DNA of 64,000 nucleotides, from assembly GCA_019634635.1 (NCBI GenBank), contig JAHCBB010000025.1, positions 1 through 64,000 on the forward strand. The letters are read 5' to 3'. The DNA is from Verrucomicrobiia bacterium (GTDB lineage: Bacteria > Verrucomicrobiota > Verrucomicrobiia > Limisphaerales > UBA9464). The notes beneath the pieces are model-generated. The model saw nothing but the letters and a program-made list of their open reading frames with translations, did not search any database and was not told the origin of the DNA. This document shows, piece by piece, positions 8,823-17,051 of this stretch; the first letter of the stretch is position 1, and every line of letters starts with the position of its first letter. The position numbers and the translations under genes are program-made.

Positions 8823-9194
8823 ATGGATTCCAAGAAGCTCGCGCTGTTGTGTCGCGAACTGGTCGAGAACAAAAAGGCGGAGGACGTCCTGATCCTGGAT
8901 GTGCGCCAGGTCTCCGACGTCACCGATTTCTTCGTGATCGCCACGGGGACCAGCGAACCGCACCTGCGCGCGATCGAGTCCGAACTCCTCGACGGCCTGC
9001 GGTCCGGTCACCAACTCCGGCCGGCGGCCACGGACGGGCACACCGAGGCGCGCTGGATCGTCGTGGATTTCTTCGATGTCATCGTTCACCTCATGAAACC
9101 CGATGTGCGGAAGCACTACGACCTTGAGGGGCTCTGGAGTGATGCACCACGGGTCCCCAAGGCCCGGCGGCGCAAGGCCGCTGCGGCCGCCTGA
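8823..9194 (+). CDS. rsfS: Ribosomal silencing factor RsfS
   Basis: A 123-residue RsfS/Iojap-family protein, which binds ribosomal protein uL14 and blocks subunit joining when nutrients are low. Family signatures are the sequence around DVLILDVRQVSDVTDFFVI, ATGTSEPHLRAI, and WIVVDFFDVIVHLM followed by RKHYDLEGLW. The extra C-terminal tail is Ala/Lys/Arg-rich (RRRKAAAAA). With hpf, it is the second ribosome-dormancy gene within 7.5 kb. The 92-bp gap before it holds nothing obvious. Confidence 0.95.
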   Translation: MDSKKLALLCRELVENKKAEDVLILDVRQVSDVTDFFVIATGTSEPHLRAIESELLDGLRSGHQLRPAATDGHTEARWIVVDFFDVIVHLMKPDVRKHYDLEGLWSDAPRVPKARRRKAAAAA

Positions 9195-9218
9195 AGCCAA
9201 GGCCCGGGCGTCCGGGCG

Positions 9219-9255
9219 TCCGACCCGACGTGTCATTCAGCCGATGCGGGTCGGA
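9219..9255. terminator. Inverted repeat between convergent rsfS and DUF4149-like genes
   Basis: TCCGACCCG at 9219-9227 is the exact reverse complement of CGGGTCGGA at 9247-9255 (9-bp stem, 19-nt loop). It lies at the meeting point of two convergent genes and reaches into the last codons of the minus-strand one. There is no T-run on either side, so it could be a structured 3' end rather than a classical intrinsic terminator. Confidence 0.4.
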
Positions 9256-9761
9256 TAGGAGATGCCCGGACGTGCCGGCGGCGGGGTGGTCAGCGACCAG
9301 AAGTACAGCAGCACGCCGGCGAGGACGACCAGGTTTCCTGCCTGGGACAAGCCATGCCAGCGCCGGAACAACGCCGACGCCTCCTCCTTCTGCACCAGGG
9401 TCGTATTGGGGGCATACATGATGGCGTGCAGCTTCCGAAGTCGGGGCTGAACCATGGTGCCGCCGAGCAGCACAAGCCCCAGCAGCAGTCCAAGCAGCCC
9501 GAGGATCCATTTCCTGGGCAGCCGTCCGGTGGTCGCCCAGTCCACCAGGACGATCACAGCCGCCAGCCAGCTGCAGACCAGTTGAAATTCGAAGAAGGAC
9601 TCCAGGACGATCTGTGCGGCCCGCCCGGCATGGTACCTGGGGAGCACTTCCAGCATCGCCGGGGAGAAAAACGCGGGCCCTGCGCCAAAGGTGAGGAAGA
9701 CGGTTGTGCCCAGCCATACCGCCACAATCACCAGTCCTGCGAAGCGCATCGCCTGGAGCAT
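9237..9761 (-). CDS. DUF4149-like integral membrane protein
   Basis: A 174-residue membrane protein with four hydrophobic segments (about 5-27, 50-74, 84-103 and 145-163). Wording such as AVWLGTTVFLTFGAGPAFFS near the N-terminus and an RLRKLHAIMY region after helix 3 resembles DUF4149/TMEM205-like proteins, whose function is not established. The ATG at 9759-9761 starts at MLQAMRFAG; a longer frame to 9797 would put 12 polar residues in front of the first helix and is less likely. It is convergent with rsfS and divergent from rpoZ. Confidence 0.72.
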   Translation of the reverse strand: MLQAMRFAGLVIVAVWLGTTVFLTFGAGPAFFSPAMLEVLPRYHAGRAAQIVLESFFEFQLVCSWLAAVIVLVDWATTGRLPRKWILGLLGLLLGLVLLGGTMVQPRLRKLHAIMYAPNTTLVQKEEASALFRRWHGLSQAGNLVVLAGVLLYFWSLTTPPPARPGISYPTRIG

Positions 9762-9818
9762 GGGGGCGACGCTATCGCCAGCCTCCCGGCCCGCCAAGCC
9801 GGGACGTTGAATTTTCGA

Positions 9819-9846
9819 TTGCCGCCCCGGCCCTCCCGCCTATCGT
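9819..9846 (+). promoter_or_regulatory. Possible sigma-70 promoter of rpoZ
   Basis: TTGCCG at 9819-9824 and TATCGT at 9841-9846 are separated by 16 bases, each matching the consensus at four of six positions, and the -10 lies 30 bases before the rpoZ ATG. It is one of few AT-containing stretches nearby. Plausible but weak. Confidence 0.3.
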
Positions 9847-9876
9847 GGGCGACTCGTTTCCGAGAACCGTCAACGC

Positions 9877-10146
9877 ATGAATTCCGAACTGACCCGCAGA
9901 GCGCTCGAAAAAATCGGCAATCCCCACGTGCTCGTCAACGTGATCTCCCGCCGTGTGCGGCAGCTCAACTCAGGCGGCGGCGGCTTCAACAAACCCCTCG
10001 TGACCGTGACGCCTGAGATGGGCGTCGCCGACATCGCGCTCCTTGAGCTGCTCGAGGACAAGATCGGTTACGACCTGGAGTCCGAAGTTCCGGGCTCCGT
10101 CATCGAGCCCCCAAAGCGCAAGCGGGTCCGCAAAGCGGCCGCCTGA
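9877..10146 (+). CDS. rpoZ: RNA polymerase omega subunit
   Basis: An 89-residue RpoZ. Omega wraps the C-terminal part of beta-prime and helps RNA polymerase assembly. The core is recognisable in VLVNVISRRVRQLNSG, near the usual omega position for VAxRARQL, and in DIALLELLEDKIGY; the C-terminus is basic (PPKRKRVRKAAA). Length fits the family. smpB follows 79 bases downstream on the same strand. Confidence 0.85.
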   Translation: MNSELTRRALEKIGNPHVLVNVISRRVRQLNSGGGGFNKPLVTVTPEMGVADIALLELLEDKIGYDLESEVPGSVIEPPKRKRVRKAAA

Positions 10147-10225
10147 ATCGCGTCACCGCAGCCCTTCGGTCTGCATGACGCATGGACGGGCGACCGCCCG
10201 TCCAGTTCAGAGGAACCGTCGTCCC

Positions 10226-10669
10226 ATGGGAGATATCGTCACCAACTCCAAGGCCCGGCGGGACTACCATGTTCTCGACACCTACGAGGCGGGGATCGTC
10301 CTGCGCGGCACCGAGGTGAAATCCCTGCGCCAGGGGCGCGCCCAGATCGCCGATGCCTTTGCGAGGGTGGAGGAGAGTCAGGTGTGGCTGCACAACGCCC
10401 ACATTGACGAATACTCGCACGGAAACCTCCACAACCACCCGCCGAAGGGAAAACGCCGCCTCCTGCTCCACCGCACCGAAATCCGCAAACTCGAGGCCCA
10501 GGCGGCGGTCAAGGGACACGCACTCGTACCGCTCGCCCTTTACTGGAAGAACGGGAAAGTCAAGGTCCGGCTCGCCGTCGGCACGGGCAAAGCCTCCTAC
10601 GACAAGCGCGAGGACATCAAGAAACGGGAGGCGGATCGGGAGATCCAGCGGGCGATGAGCCGGCGCTAG
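10226..10669 (+). CDS. smpB: SsrA-binding protein SmpB
   Basis: A 147-residue SmpB, the partner that carries tmRNA to stalled ribosomes for trans-translation. Conserved segments are NSKARRDYHVLDTYEAGIVL, GTEVKSLRQG, WLHNAHI, and the basic tail DKREDIKKREADREIQRAM. The ATG at 10226 matches the family N-terminus and has AGAGGA about 13 bases upstream; the frame is open further back but that extension is only a shadow of rpoZ. No ssrA gene was recognised in the flanking sequence. A strong hairpin plus T-run lies about 105 bases downstream. Confidence 0.96.
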   Translation: MGDIVTNSKARRDYHVLDTYEAGIVLRGTEVKSLRQGRAQIADAFARVEESQVWLHNAHIDEYSHGNLHNHPPKGKRRLLLHRTEIRKLEAQAAVKGHALVPLALYWKNGKVKVRLAVGTGKASYDKREDIKKREADREIQRAMSRR

Positions 10670-10773
10670 GTCCGTGACGGAACCAGCGGGACGGCGAACG
10701 CTCCGGCGCCTGCGGACGCCAGTGCTCGAAGCGGCAGGCGTCGTGCGGATGTCCCACGGGCTCCGGCCGCTGG

Positions 10774-10802
10774 GCCGGCCCGGGCTACTCGGCCGGCTTT
10801 TT
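10774..10802 (+). terminator. Intrinsic terminator for smpB, embedded in the end of rpmB
   Basis: GCCGGCC at 10774-10780 pairs perfectly with GGCCGGC at 10791-10797 over a 10-nt loop, followed at once by TTTTT at 10798-10802. This is the best intrinsic terminator in the window. Its 3' arm and T-run are also the last codons of the convergent rpmB gene (encoding Lys-Lys-Pro-Ala-Glu), so both functions share the DNA. Confidence 0.65.
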
Positions 10803-11045
10803 CCACGTCCGCTTTGGCGCCTTGGTCACCAGACCCTTCTTGAGCACGCTCGTGGCGACGCGGATGCGCTTCACCTGCCCGTTGGGCAGCAGGGCGCGGA
10901 CGGTCTGCAGATTGGGAATAAAACGGCGCTTGGTGATGGCGGTCACGTGCGTGCCGATGCCGCCCTTCTTTTTCGCCTTGCCGGAACGCCAGATGTGATT
11001 GCCCTTGACGGGGCGTTTGCCGGAAATCGGACAGATGCGTGCCAT
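10785..11045 (-). CDS. rpmB: 50S ribosomal protein L28
   Basis: An 86-residue bL28 of the large ribosomal subunit. It begins MARICPISGKRPVKGNHIWRS, has the HVTAITKRRFIPNLQTVR segment, and ends in a Lys-rich tail. The ATG at 11043-11045 is supported by a strong ribosome-binding site, GGAGG, about 12 bases upstream, and by the family start; the frame extends to 11105 but that part is leader sequence. The gene stands alone, convergent with smpB. Confidence 0.96.
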   Translation of the reverse strand: MARICPISGKRPVKGNHIWRSGKAKKKGGIGTHVTAITKRRFIPNLQTVRALLPNGQVKRIRVATSVLKKGLVTKAPKRTWKKPAE

Positions 11046-11076
11046 GGTGAAATTCTTTCCTCCAAAAGGAACGCGG

Positions 11077-11105
11077 TCTCTATCGCCGATTTCCTCCCGG
11101 TTCAA
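11077..11105 (-). promoter_or_regulatory. Possible promoter of rpmB
   Basis: Read on the minus strand, TTGAAC (11105-11100) and TAGAGA (11082-11077) are separated by 17 bases and lie 32 bases before the rpmB ATG. The -35 matches four of six consensus positions and the -10 three of six, so it is only a suggestion. Confidence 0.28.
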
Positions 11106-11159
11106 GCAAAGAGTTTGGTTTTGTGCAATGGGTGAAGCCCCCGCACAATCGGCGGCCGT

Positions 11160-11897
11160 TCAGGCCGCCTCGTCTCCTTCGCCGGACGGCCTGGCCGGCC
11201 GGGGGCGGGCACCAAACAGCGCGGTGCCCACCCGGACCCAGGTGGCTCCCTCGGCGATGGCAGGTTCAAGATCACCGCTCATGCCCATGCTCAGGACCGG
11301 CAGGGGCACCCCCAACCGGTCGGCGGCCTTGTCGCGAAGTTCGCGGAGCCGACGAAAGACCGGCCGCGCCCGCTCCGGATCCGGCGACCAAGGAGCCACG
11401 GTCATCAGGCCGTGAAGCTCCAGCCGTGGAAAGGCGTTCAATGCGATCAATTCGTCGAGAAACCGGTCCGGATGCCACCCGAATTTCGAGGATTCCCCCG
11501 CCACGTTGATCTCGGCGAGAACCCGAACGGTCCGGGCCTGCCTCTCCGCCTGCTTTTGAAGCGCGGCGGCCAGTTCGAGGCTGTCGAGGCTTTCAATCAT
11601 CTCGAACAGGGCGACCGCGTCGCGCGCCTTGTTGGACTGGAGGTGTCCGATGAAGTGCCACCGGGCGCGACCGGGGCAGGCCGGAATCTTGGCACGCGCC
11701 TCCTGGATGCGGTTCTCCCCGAACCAGGTGACCCCAAGGGAGAACGCGCAGGCGACGGTTGCCGGCGGATGATTCTTGGAAACCGCCAGCAGCGTTACCT
11801 CGGCTGGGTCGCGTCCCGCGAGCGCGCACGCCCGGGCGATGCGCTGCTGAACGTGGGCCAGATTCTCCGCAAGGGACGACGGGGGACACGGCGGCAT
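11160..11897 (-). CDS. yggS: YggS/PLPBP-family pyridoxal-phosphate homeostasis protein
   Basis: A 245-residue YggS/PROSC family protein, a PLP carrier/homeostasis factor with an alanine-racemase-like barrel. The PLP-binding lysine is K41 in LLAVSKNHPP. HFIGHLQSNK and SMGMSGDLEPAI followed by WVRVGTALFG are family signatures. The ATG at 11895-11897 was preferred over a TTG nine bases earlier. The Pro-rich first residues and the basic end (ARPRPARPSGEG) are extra. It is followed by rpmB on the same strand across a 114-bp gap that contains the latter's own leader. Confidence 0.94.
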   Translation of the reverse strand: MPPCPPSSLAENLAHVQQRIARACALAGRDPAEVTLLAVSKNHPPATVACAFSLGVTWFGENRIQEARAKIPACPGRARWHFIGHLQSNKARDAVALFEMIESLDSLELAAALQKQAERQARTVRVLAEINVAGESSKFGWHPDRFLDELIALNAFPRLELHGLMTVAPWSPDPERARPVFRRLRELRDKAADRLGVPLPVLSMGMSGDLEPAIAEGATWVRVGTALFGARPRPARPSGEGDEAA

Positions 11898-12168
11898 GAG
11901 CGGCAATGGGGGATTCGAAACCCGGCCACTTCAATGCAAAACGCGTCGCGAATCGCCGGAGAATCTCTTCATTTCACCGGAGTTCGGTCCGAAGTCGAAA
12001 CGCGCGCATTCAAGACCTGCATGGCCGCCCTTTTCCCACGAGGCGAACGCCGGCTCGTCCAAGTCACCCCCGCATACCCCCCTGGATCCCGGGCCGTTGA
12101 CCGCGGGCCAGAAGGGCGTTGCCCGATATCCCAAGTGGCATGAACGTGTTCCCAAGCCCGCATCCCGT

Positions 12169-15100
12169 TCACTCCTGCGCCCGTCGGCCGCGGACGAAGC
12201 GCAGTCCACCCTCGCCCGTCAGCGGAAGCAGGACGGTCGCCGGACCGGTGTTGGTCGCCACCGGGATCCATGCGGAATCCAGCGTCCCCGTCTCCGCAAT
12301 CCATCGGACGCCGTCGCCCGCGAGGAACCGGACCGCCAAACCTTCCGGCGTCCGGGCGTAGTCCTCGACGCGCAGCAGTCGTTCCAGATCGGACCGCCCG
12401 GGGGAACCTCCGACGGCCGTGCTGATGCGCCAGTAGGCCGGGTCGTCGAGGGCCGCGCTGCCGCCCAGACGGGGCACCAGCGAATACCCGTCACCATCCG
12501 CCTCGGTCGGCCACGGGTCCCGATCCCCGTAGGTCACACGGAAAACGCGCTCCCCGCCAGGTGCGGCCAACAGCTCCACGGTTTCCCCGGAGTTGTCCAG
12601 TGCCCCAGTGTAGGGTCCAAAGACCAGATGCTCCGGAGACAAACCGGCCCACTGCCGGAAGGCCCCGAAATCCGGGGTGCCGACCAGCAGCGCGTAGCCG
12701 CCCGGCGGCAGGAGGCTGCCGGGAGGAAAGGTGTACGCGACGCCACGGGAAAAGGTGGCGCCATCCAGAATCAGGGAGGCGCTCGAAAGGGGGTTGTGCA
12801 GTTCGAGGAATTCAAACCCGTCGGGGGGCGGATGATACATGATCTCGGTCAGCCGCAGGTCCCGCGAGAGCAGTCCAACTTCCGCAGCCTCGCCCGCGGT
12901 GAACTCCACCGGCGCCGACCAATGACTTGTTCGTCCCTCGGAGTCGGTGAACCGCGCACGAATGCGGTACAGCCCGCCCACCCGCAGGGCCCGCGCGGGC
13001 ACCTCGATGGCCGTGGAAGGCGGCAACGATTCCGGCGTCTCCCAGACCGCCTGGATCTCGTATGCCATCGGGCCCGCCGGGTCCCAGCCCGGATGGCCCG
13101 TCCGGCTGATCTCGCCGACGCGCCACTTCACCGACTGCAGCGGGGCGGAGCCCTCGTAGGACCCCACGCTGAACCGTAACCGGTCCACCGGGAACCCTTC
13201 CGGTCCGAGGTACGCGAGCCTTGGGCGGTCGGGAATTCCCGGTTCGGCAGCCAGGGTGTCGAGCGAGAACGTCGCGTTGGTGGCACGGCTCCCCACGTAA
13301 TTTTTCATGAGCTGGACCGCACCGCCAAAGTCCCGGGTCACGCCAGGGCCGGCGGGGAACCGGTAAAACCGTCCGTGGCCCGCCTTGTCGAGATTCACGA
13401 TGGATGGATTGACCATGATCGGATTGAAGTCCCACTGCGCGCGGTCGGCATCAATCAGGCTGTGGGGAGCCGACCCCCGAAGGAGCCGGGCATATTCGTC
13501 AATCAACCGGTAGGCCTCATCAACGTTCCACAGCAAGTCGCGAACTTCGCGAACACGGTTGCGAAACTCCCGGGCAAGCGCCGGACGGGCCGGATTGGGC
13601 GAGAAATTGGAAAGCACGCGGCTCTTGAACGGTTCATCGCCGCCGGTGCGGCCGGCCCGGTACATTGAGTCCGCCCAGGTCAGATCAAGATCCCACGGGA
13701 TGACCGTCCATCGCCGGTCCACCGGATTGCGGTAGTAGAAGTAGTTCTTCCCGTCGGCAATATCGTAATGGTGGATCGCCTGCACGATCACCTGATAGCT
13801 GTAGTAGGCTTCCAGATTGAGGTTCGCCCGCCACCAGTCGTCCGACAGACCGGCATTGGATCCCGGAGAGTAGGCATTCAAAAACGCGGTAAGGTCCGAC
13901 GAATCCACCGGCCCGTCCGGTCCGAGGTTGTTGGGATCCCCAAAGCCGCCCTCCATCTTGTAAAAGTTGCCGTCTGGAAGTCCGTTCTCGTCCAGGAAAC
14001 GTCCGCCCAACTGCTCCACAGCCAGGTACACCCCCCAGAAATCGCCGGAATAGGGGTCGCCGGGCGCGACTTCATGCAGGTCGTCCACGATCCGAAACTG
14101 CACAAAGGTCGTCTGCGACGCGGGAACCCCGGAGAGCTGGAACAGCCGGAATCCGACGCTCTCGAAGAGTCCGTGTTCCCCGCGGTGATTGAAGTTCCCC
14201 TGTTGAATCGAGGCGCCCAGGTTGAGCTTCCGCCACCGGGTGCGGAATGGACGCCCCCAATTGTCCCGGGCCTCGAAGTCGTGCCCGCGGTTGAAGTCGA
14301 ACTTCCACATGTTCTTGCCCATGGCGTACCGCCAGACGCCGCCCCGAGGACGAAACCGGATGTGGTCGTATACCCGGCCATCGGCCACGAGCGTGCCGGT
14401 CCAGAAGTATTCATCGCCATGGGACCGGTCATGCCACGTGGAATCCTCGACCGCCTGCCGTCTCGCCACCAGCCGGTACACGGGCATCCGGTTCATCTCC
14501 GCCGCATCCACGACAAATTCCGCCCCCGGGTCCCCCGGGGCGCCCGGTCGCACCGCACCGGACCACGCCGGAACCCCATCGTCGCAATACAACGCGAAAT
14601 TCGGCTGCGGATCGTCCTCAAGGGGTGCCGCCCCGACCAGTCCGGTGGCGTCGGCGGTGATCAGGCGATACCTCACCAACGTTCGGTGCTGCACCGCTTC
14701 GTCCGGGAGCCTTGCCACATACCGATCCCTTGCGCCGTCAACGGGCTCCATGGCGACCCGGATCCACTCCGATTCAAACCGAGGGTCCTCCCGTTCAATG
14801 TAGTCCCCGGGCCGCACGACCTGGTATTCGAGGAGCACGGCGTCCACGCCGTCCGGATCCGTCACCCACGCTTCGACGTTCACCGGATCGCCGGAGCGTG
14901 GGAACCGCGGTTGATGCGTCACCTCCCGGACCGCGGGCGGGGCGTTGGGCGCATGGACGCTGTTGGTGCGGCCCGGGGTGGGCCCCCGGGACACCGGACC
15001 CCTCAGGCCCGAGAGGCGGGCGTCGAAAAAGGCATCGGAACTCGATCCAAGGTTCACGTTGGCGACCTGCACTGCGATGACATTCCGGCCATCCCGGAGC

Positions 15101-16035
15101 ACCCCGGGGGGCAGGAAGCCTTCGAAACGCTGGTACGCGTTGTCCTCGCGCGCCTCACCGGTCGCCGGCGACTGGCGCGAAACCTCCCCGGGCGGCAGGC
15201 CCTGATAAAACGTCAGGTGCCCGTTGATCCACAGCTTGAAGCCGTCATCAAACAGGGCGTCAAGGCGAAGGCCCCCCAGGCCCTCGGCCTCGCTCAGGTC
15301 AAATTCACCGCGAAGGAAGAACTGCACGTAGCCCCCCCGCATGTCCGCAAGCCGCGTCCCCATGGCCACCTCGGGGTCGTATCCGACCGGGCCCGGTCCT
15401 TCCTCCCACGCCGCGTCATCAAATTCCGGATCCCGCCATGCGGTCGGGGGATTGGAGGGCTCCCGCGTTCCCTTCCAGATTCGCCACCGTTCGCGGGCAG
15501 CCCGCAGCGGGATTGCGTTGGCATCGGATGCCCCCACGACCGAGGCCCGCCAGTGGCCTCCGACGGTGTTGTCGAGCCCTGGATGGATCAGCTCGATGGA
15601 GTAGCCGGGAGGCTCCCCGACGGTGGGCCAGGGGAATCCCATGCCATAGACCACCACATTGGCGACCTCGCCGGATGCCTGCCGCAATCGAAGCCGCTCG
15701 CCGGAACCCGCGAGGCGCCCGGTCCACGGTCCCAACACCCCGGTCACACCAAATTTTTCGGTTACCGCTTCCGGGTTCCCAGCCACCACCAAAAACGCCC
15801 CCGGCTCCATCCGGGTGCCTGCCGGGAACTCATACGCCACTCCATCGTCAAAGCGCCAGCCGCCAAGATCCACGGAACCCGGTCCGGTATTGTACAGCTC
15901 AACGAACTCCACCGGCTCCTGCTTCACATCGGGTGTGTGATGGATTTCGTGGATCACCACGTCCGCCAAAACGGCGAACGGAACTCCCAAGGCCACCGCC
16001 AGCAGGAACAGACCACGTCGGAGGATGGCAAGCAT
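12169..16035 (-). CDS. Large secreted LTD / CotH-kinase protein
   Basis: A 1,288-residue exported protein. A signal peptide (about residues 1-25) is followed by a lamin-tail domain (VVIHEIHHTP, EFVELYNTG, about 26-135). A beta-sandwich region resembling a ligand-binding module comes next (FFLRGEFDL, FKLWINGHLTF, about 230-355). A CotH-like kinase region begins about residue 545 and includes YDHIRFRPRGGVWRYAMGKN, FWGVYLAVEQLG and NYFYYRNPVDRRWTVIPWDLDLTW. A second lamin-tail domain (LTEIMYHPPPDGFEFLELHN) lies near 1080. CotH proteins are atypical kinases found in spore coats and cell-surface settings; the substrate here is unknown. The ATG at 16033-16035 was preferred over a TTG at 16056. The C-terminus ends RFVRGRRAQE, with no anchor visible. 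It is transcribed alone. Confidence 0.88.
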   Translation of the reverse strand: MLAILRRGLFLLAVALGVPFAVLADVVIHEIHHTPDVKQEPVEFVELYNTGPGSVDLGGWRFDDGVAYEFPAGTRMEPGAFLVVAGNPEAVTEKFGVTGVLGPWTGRLAGSGERLRLRQASGEVANVVVYGMGFPWPTVGEPPGYSIELIHPGLDNTVGGHWRASVVGASDANAIPLRAARERWRIWKGTREPSNPPTAWRDPEFDDAAWEEGPGPVGYDPEVAMGTRLADMRGGYVQFFLRGEFDLSEAEGLGGLRLDALFDDGFKLWINGHLTFYQGLPPGEVSRQSPATGEAREDNAYQRFEGFLPPGVLRDGRNVIAVQVANVNLGSSSDAFFDARLSGLRGPVSRGPTPGRTNSVHAPNAPPAVREVTHQPRFPRSGDPVNVEAWVTDPDGVDAVLLEYQVVRPGDYIEREDPRFESEWIRVAMEPVDGARDRYVARLPDEAVQHRTLVRYRLITADATGLVGAAPLEDDPQPNFALYCDDGVPAWSGAVRPGAPGDPGAEFVVDAAEMNRMPVYRLVARRQAVEDSTWHDRSHGDEYFWTGTLVADGRVYDHIRFRPRGGVWRYAMGKNMWKFDFNRGHDFEARDNWGRPFRTRWRKLNLGASIQQGNFNHRGEHGLFESVGFRLFQLSGVPASQTTFVQFRIVDDLHEVAPGDPYSGDFWGVYLAVEQLGGRFLDENGLPDGNFYKMEGGFGDPNNLGPDGPVDSSDLTAFLNAYSPGSNAGLSDDWWRANLNLEAYYSYQVIVQAIHHYDIADGKNYFYYRNPVDRRWTVIPWDLDLTWADSMYRAGRTGGDEPFKSRVLSNFSPNPARPALAREFRNRVREVRDLLWNVDEAYRLIDEYARLLRGSAPHSLIDADRAQWDFNPIMVNPSIVNLDKAGHGRFYRFPAGPGVTRDFGGAVQLMKNYVGSRATNATFSLDTLAAEPGIPDRPRLAYLGPEGFPVDRLRFSVGSYEGSAPLQSVKWRVGEISRTGHPGWDPAGPMAYEIQAVWETPESLPPSTAIEVPARALRVGGLYRIRARFTDSEGRTSHWSAPVEFTAGEAAEVGLLSRDLRLTEIMYHPPPDGFEFLELHNPLSSASLILDGATFSRGVAYTFPPGSLLPPGGYALLVGTPDFGAFRQWAGLSPEHLVFGPYTGALDNSGETVELLAAPGGERVFRVTYGDRDPWPTEADGDGYSLVPRLGGSAALDDPAYWRISTAVGGSPGRSDLERLLRVEDYARTPEGLAVRFLAGDGVRWIAETGTLDSAWIPVATNTGPATVLLPLTGEGGLRFVRGRRAQE

Positions 16036-16320
16036 TCGTGACGGGAAGCTGCTCAATGAGGACGGCGAAGCAAGTCACAGGCCACGAGAACCCTTGTGGG
16101 CCCTCGAAGTCCTCGTTTGGCGGCGCCTCCCAAGAAACGTCCACGTATGGATGATTTAACGTTGCCCGCACGACGGGAGCCCGGCGCAACGACGTTGCCC
16201 GGCGGTAAAGCCCACCCCCCTGCCGGTGGTGGGGCAACACGAAAGTCCTCCTGAGCCGTGTGGGGAGTTTCCAACGGCCCGGCTTGCCGTTGTGCGTATG
16301 CGCGACCGAAGACCCTGGGC
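16036..16320. other. Gene-free gap between the CotH gene and the Spy-like gene
   Basis: No convincing coding frame is seen. One perfect 7-bp stem, CAACGGC (16272-16278) with GCCGTTG (16286-16292), lies about 30 bases after the end of the Spy-like gene on the minus strand and might mark its 3' end, although no T-run follows. The rest should hold the CotH gene's promoter, which I could not identify. Confidence 0.4.
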
Positions 16321-16752
16321 TCAGGGCTTTGCGCCGGATCCACGGGAGGATCCCGATTCCTTGGGGCCGCGAAAACGCTCCGGCATCCGACGCTCGCGCT
16401 CCTCCTCCATCGCCCGGTACTTCTCGCGCTGGTCCGGGGTGAGAATCGTCTCCATCCGCTCGCGGCCGCGTGCGGTCAATTCCCGCAGACGCTCCCGATG
16501 CTCCCGGTGCGCCTGCTCGAAGGCATCCATCCCCTCCCGGACAAGCGGCTCCATCTGCTGCTGCTGGTCCGGCGAAAGTCCCAGCTCGGTGGTGAACCTC
16601 TGGCAGATCTTGACGCGCATTTCCTCCCGGTCAAACGGGCGGAAGACGGGGCGGCGACCCATGCCATACCCAATGGCGCCGCCGGCAACGCCGCCCGCGA
16701 CGAAGGTCGCGATCAGGTAGATCAGGACGGTTTTCCGGGTCGGCAGGTTCAT
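16321..16752 (-). CDS. Spy/CpxP-like periplasmic sensor protein, membrane-anchored
   Basis: A 143-residue protein. One N-terminal transmembrane segment with a Gly-rich end (LIYLIATFVAGGVAGGAIGYG, about residues 10-30) precedes a helical, highly charged domain. The Leu-Ser-Pro-Asp-Gln repeats of Spy/CpxP/heavy-metal-sensor proteins appear twice (LGLSPDQQQQ, ILTPDQREKY). In such proteins LTxxQ-type helices bind misfolded proteins or metals. The ATG overlaps the previous gene's stop (ATGA at 16749-16752), so it is the third gene of the sigma-factor operon and may be the sensing partner of the anti-sigma protein. The C-terminus is Arg/Glu/Gly-rich. Confidence 0.78.
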   Translation of the reverse strand: MNLPTRKTVLIYLIATFVAGGVAGGAIGYGMGRRPVFRPFDREEMRVKICQRFTTELGLSPDQQQQMEPLVREGMDAFEQAHREHRERLRELTARGRERMETILTPDQREKYRAMEEERERRMPERFRGPKESGSSRGSGAKP

Positions 16753-17051
16753 GGGGCGACGGCCACGTACAGGGTGGCATTGGCCACGGCATACTCGTCG
16801 CCGGCGGGAGGGCGAACCGACGACCAGCTCACGGCGACCGCCACCAGGGCCACGGCGATCGCCCCCGCGAGGCCGCCGCGGAGCCAGAGCGCCAGCGGCA
16901 CAGCCCAACGCTCCTCGCGCGACCGGCGCCAGGCGGCCAGGACCCTGGATTCCACGACAAACGACACGGGCTCCACCGCCGGTGCCGGCACCCGGGAGGC
17001 GGCACGCAGCAAACGGTCGAGCGGATCGGGGGGGGAATACCGGATGTTCAT
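16749..17051 (-). CDS. Small single-pass membrane protein, putative anti-sigma factor
   Basis: A 100-residue protein with a cytoplasmic N-terminal part of about 55 residues (MNIRYSPPDPLDRLLRAA), one hydrophobic segment (about 58-77) and a short outer tail. It lies between an ECF sigma factor and a Spy-like protein and overlaps both by four bases, which is the usual place of a membrane anti-sigma factor. No zinc-binding HxxxCxxC motif is present, so it would not be the ZAS type. The function is inferred from context and topology only. Confidence 0.7.
   Translation of the reverse strand: MNIRYSPPDPLDRLLRAASRVPAPAVEPVSFVVESRVLAAWRRSREERWAVPLALWLRGGLAGAIAVALVAVAVSWSSVRPPAGDEYAVANATLYVAVAP

Noticed and set aside
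11898..11960. TTTCGAATCCCC-like T-loop sequence upstream of yggS
   Set aside because: No complete cloverleaf could be found around it.
13768..16041. Long plus-strand open frame (757 codons) opposite the CotH gene
   Set aside because: High GC leaves few stops on the opposite strand. The product is Arg/Pro/His-rich with no family features, while the minus strand has clear domains.
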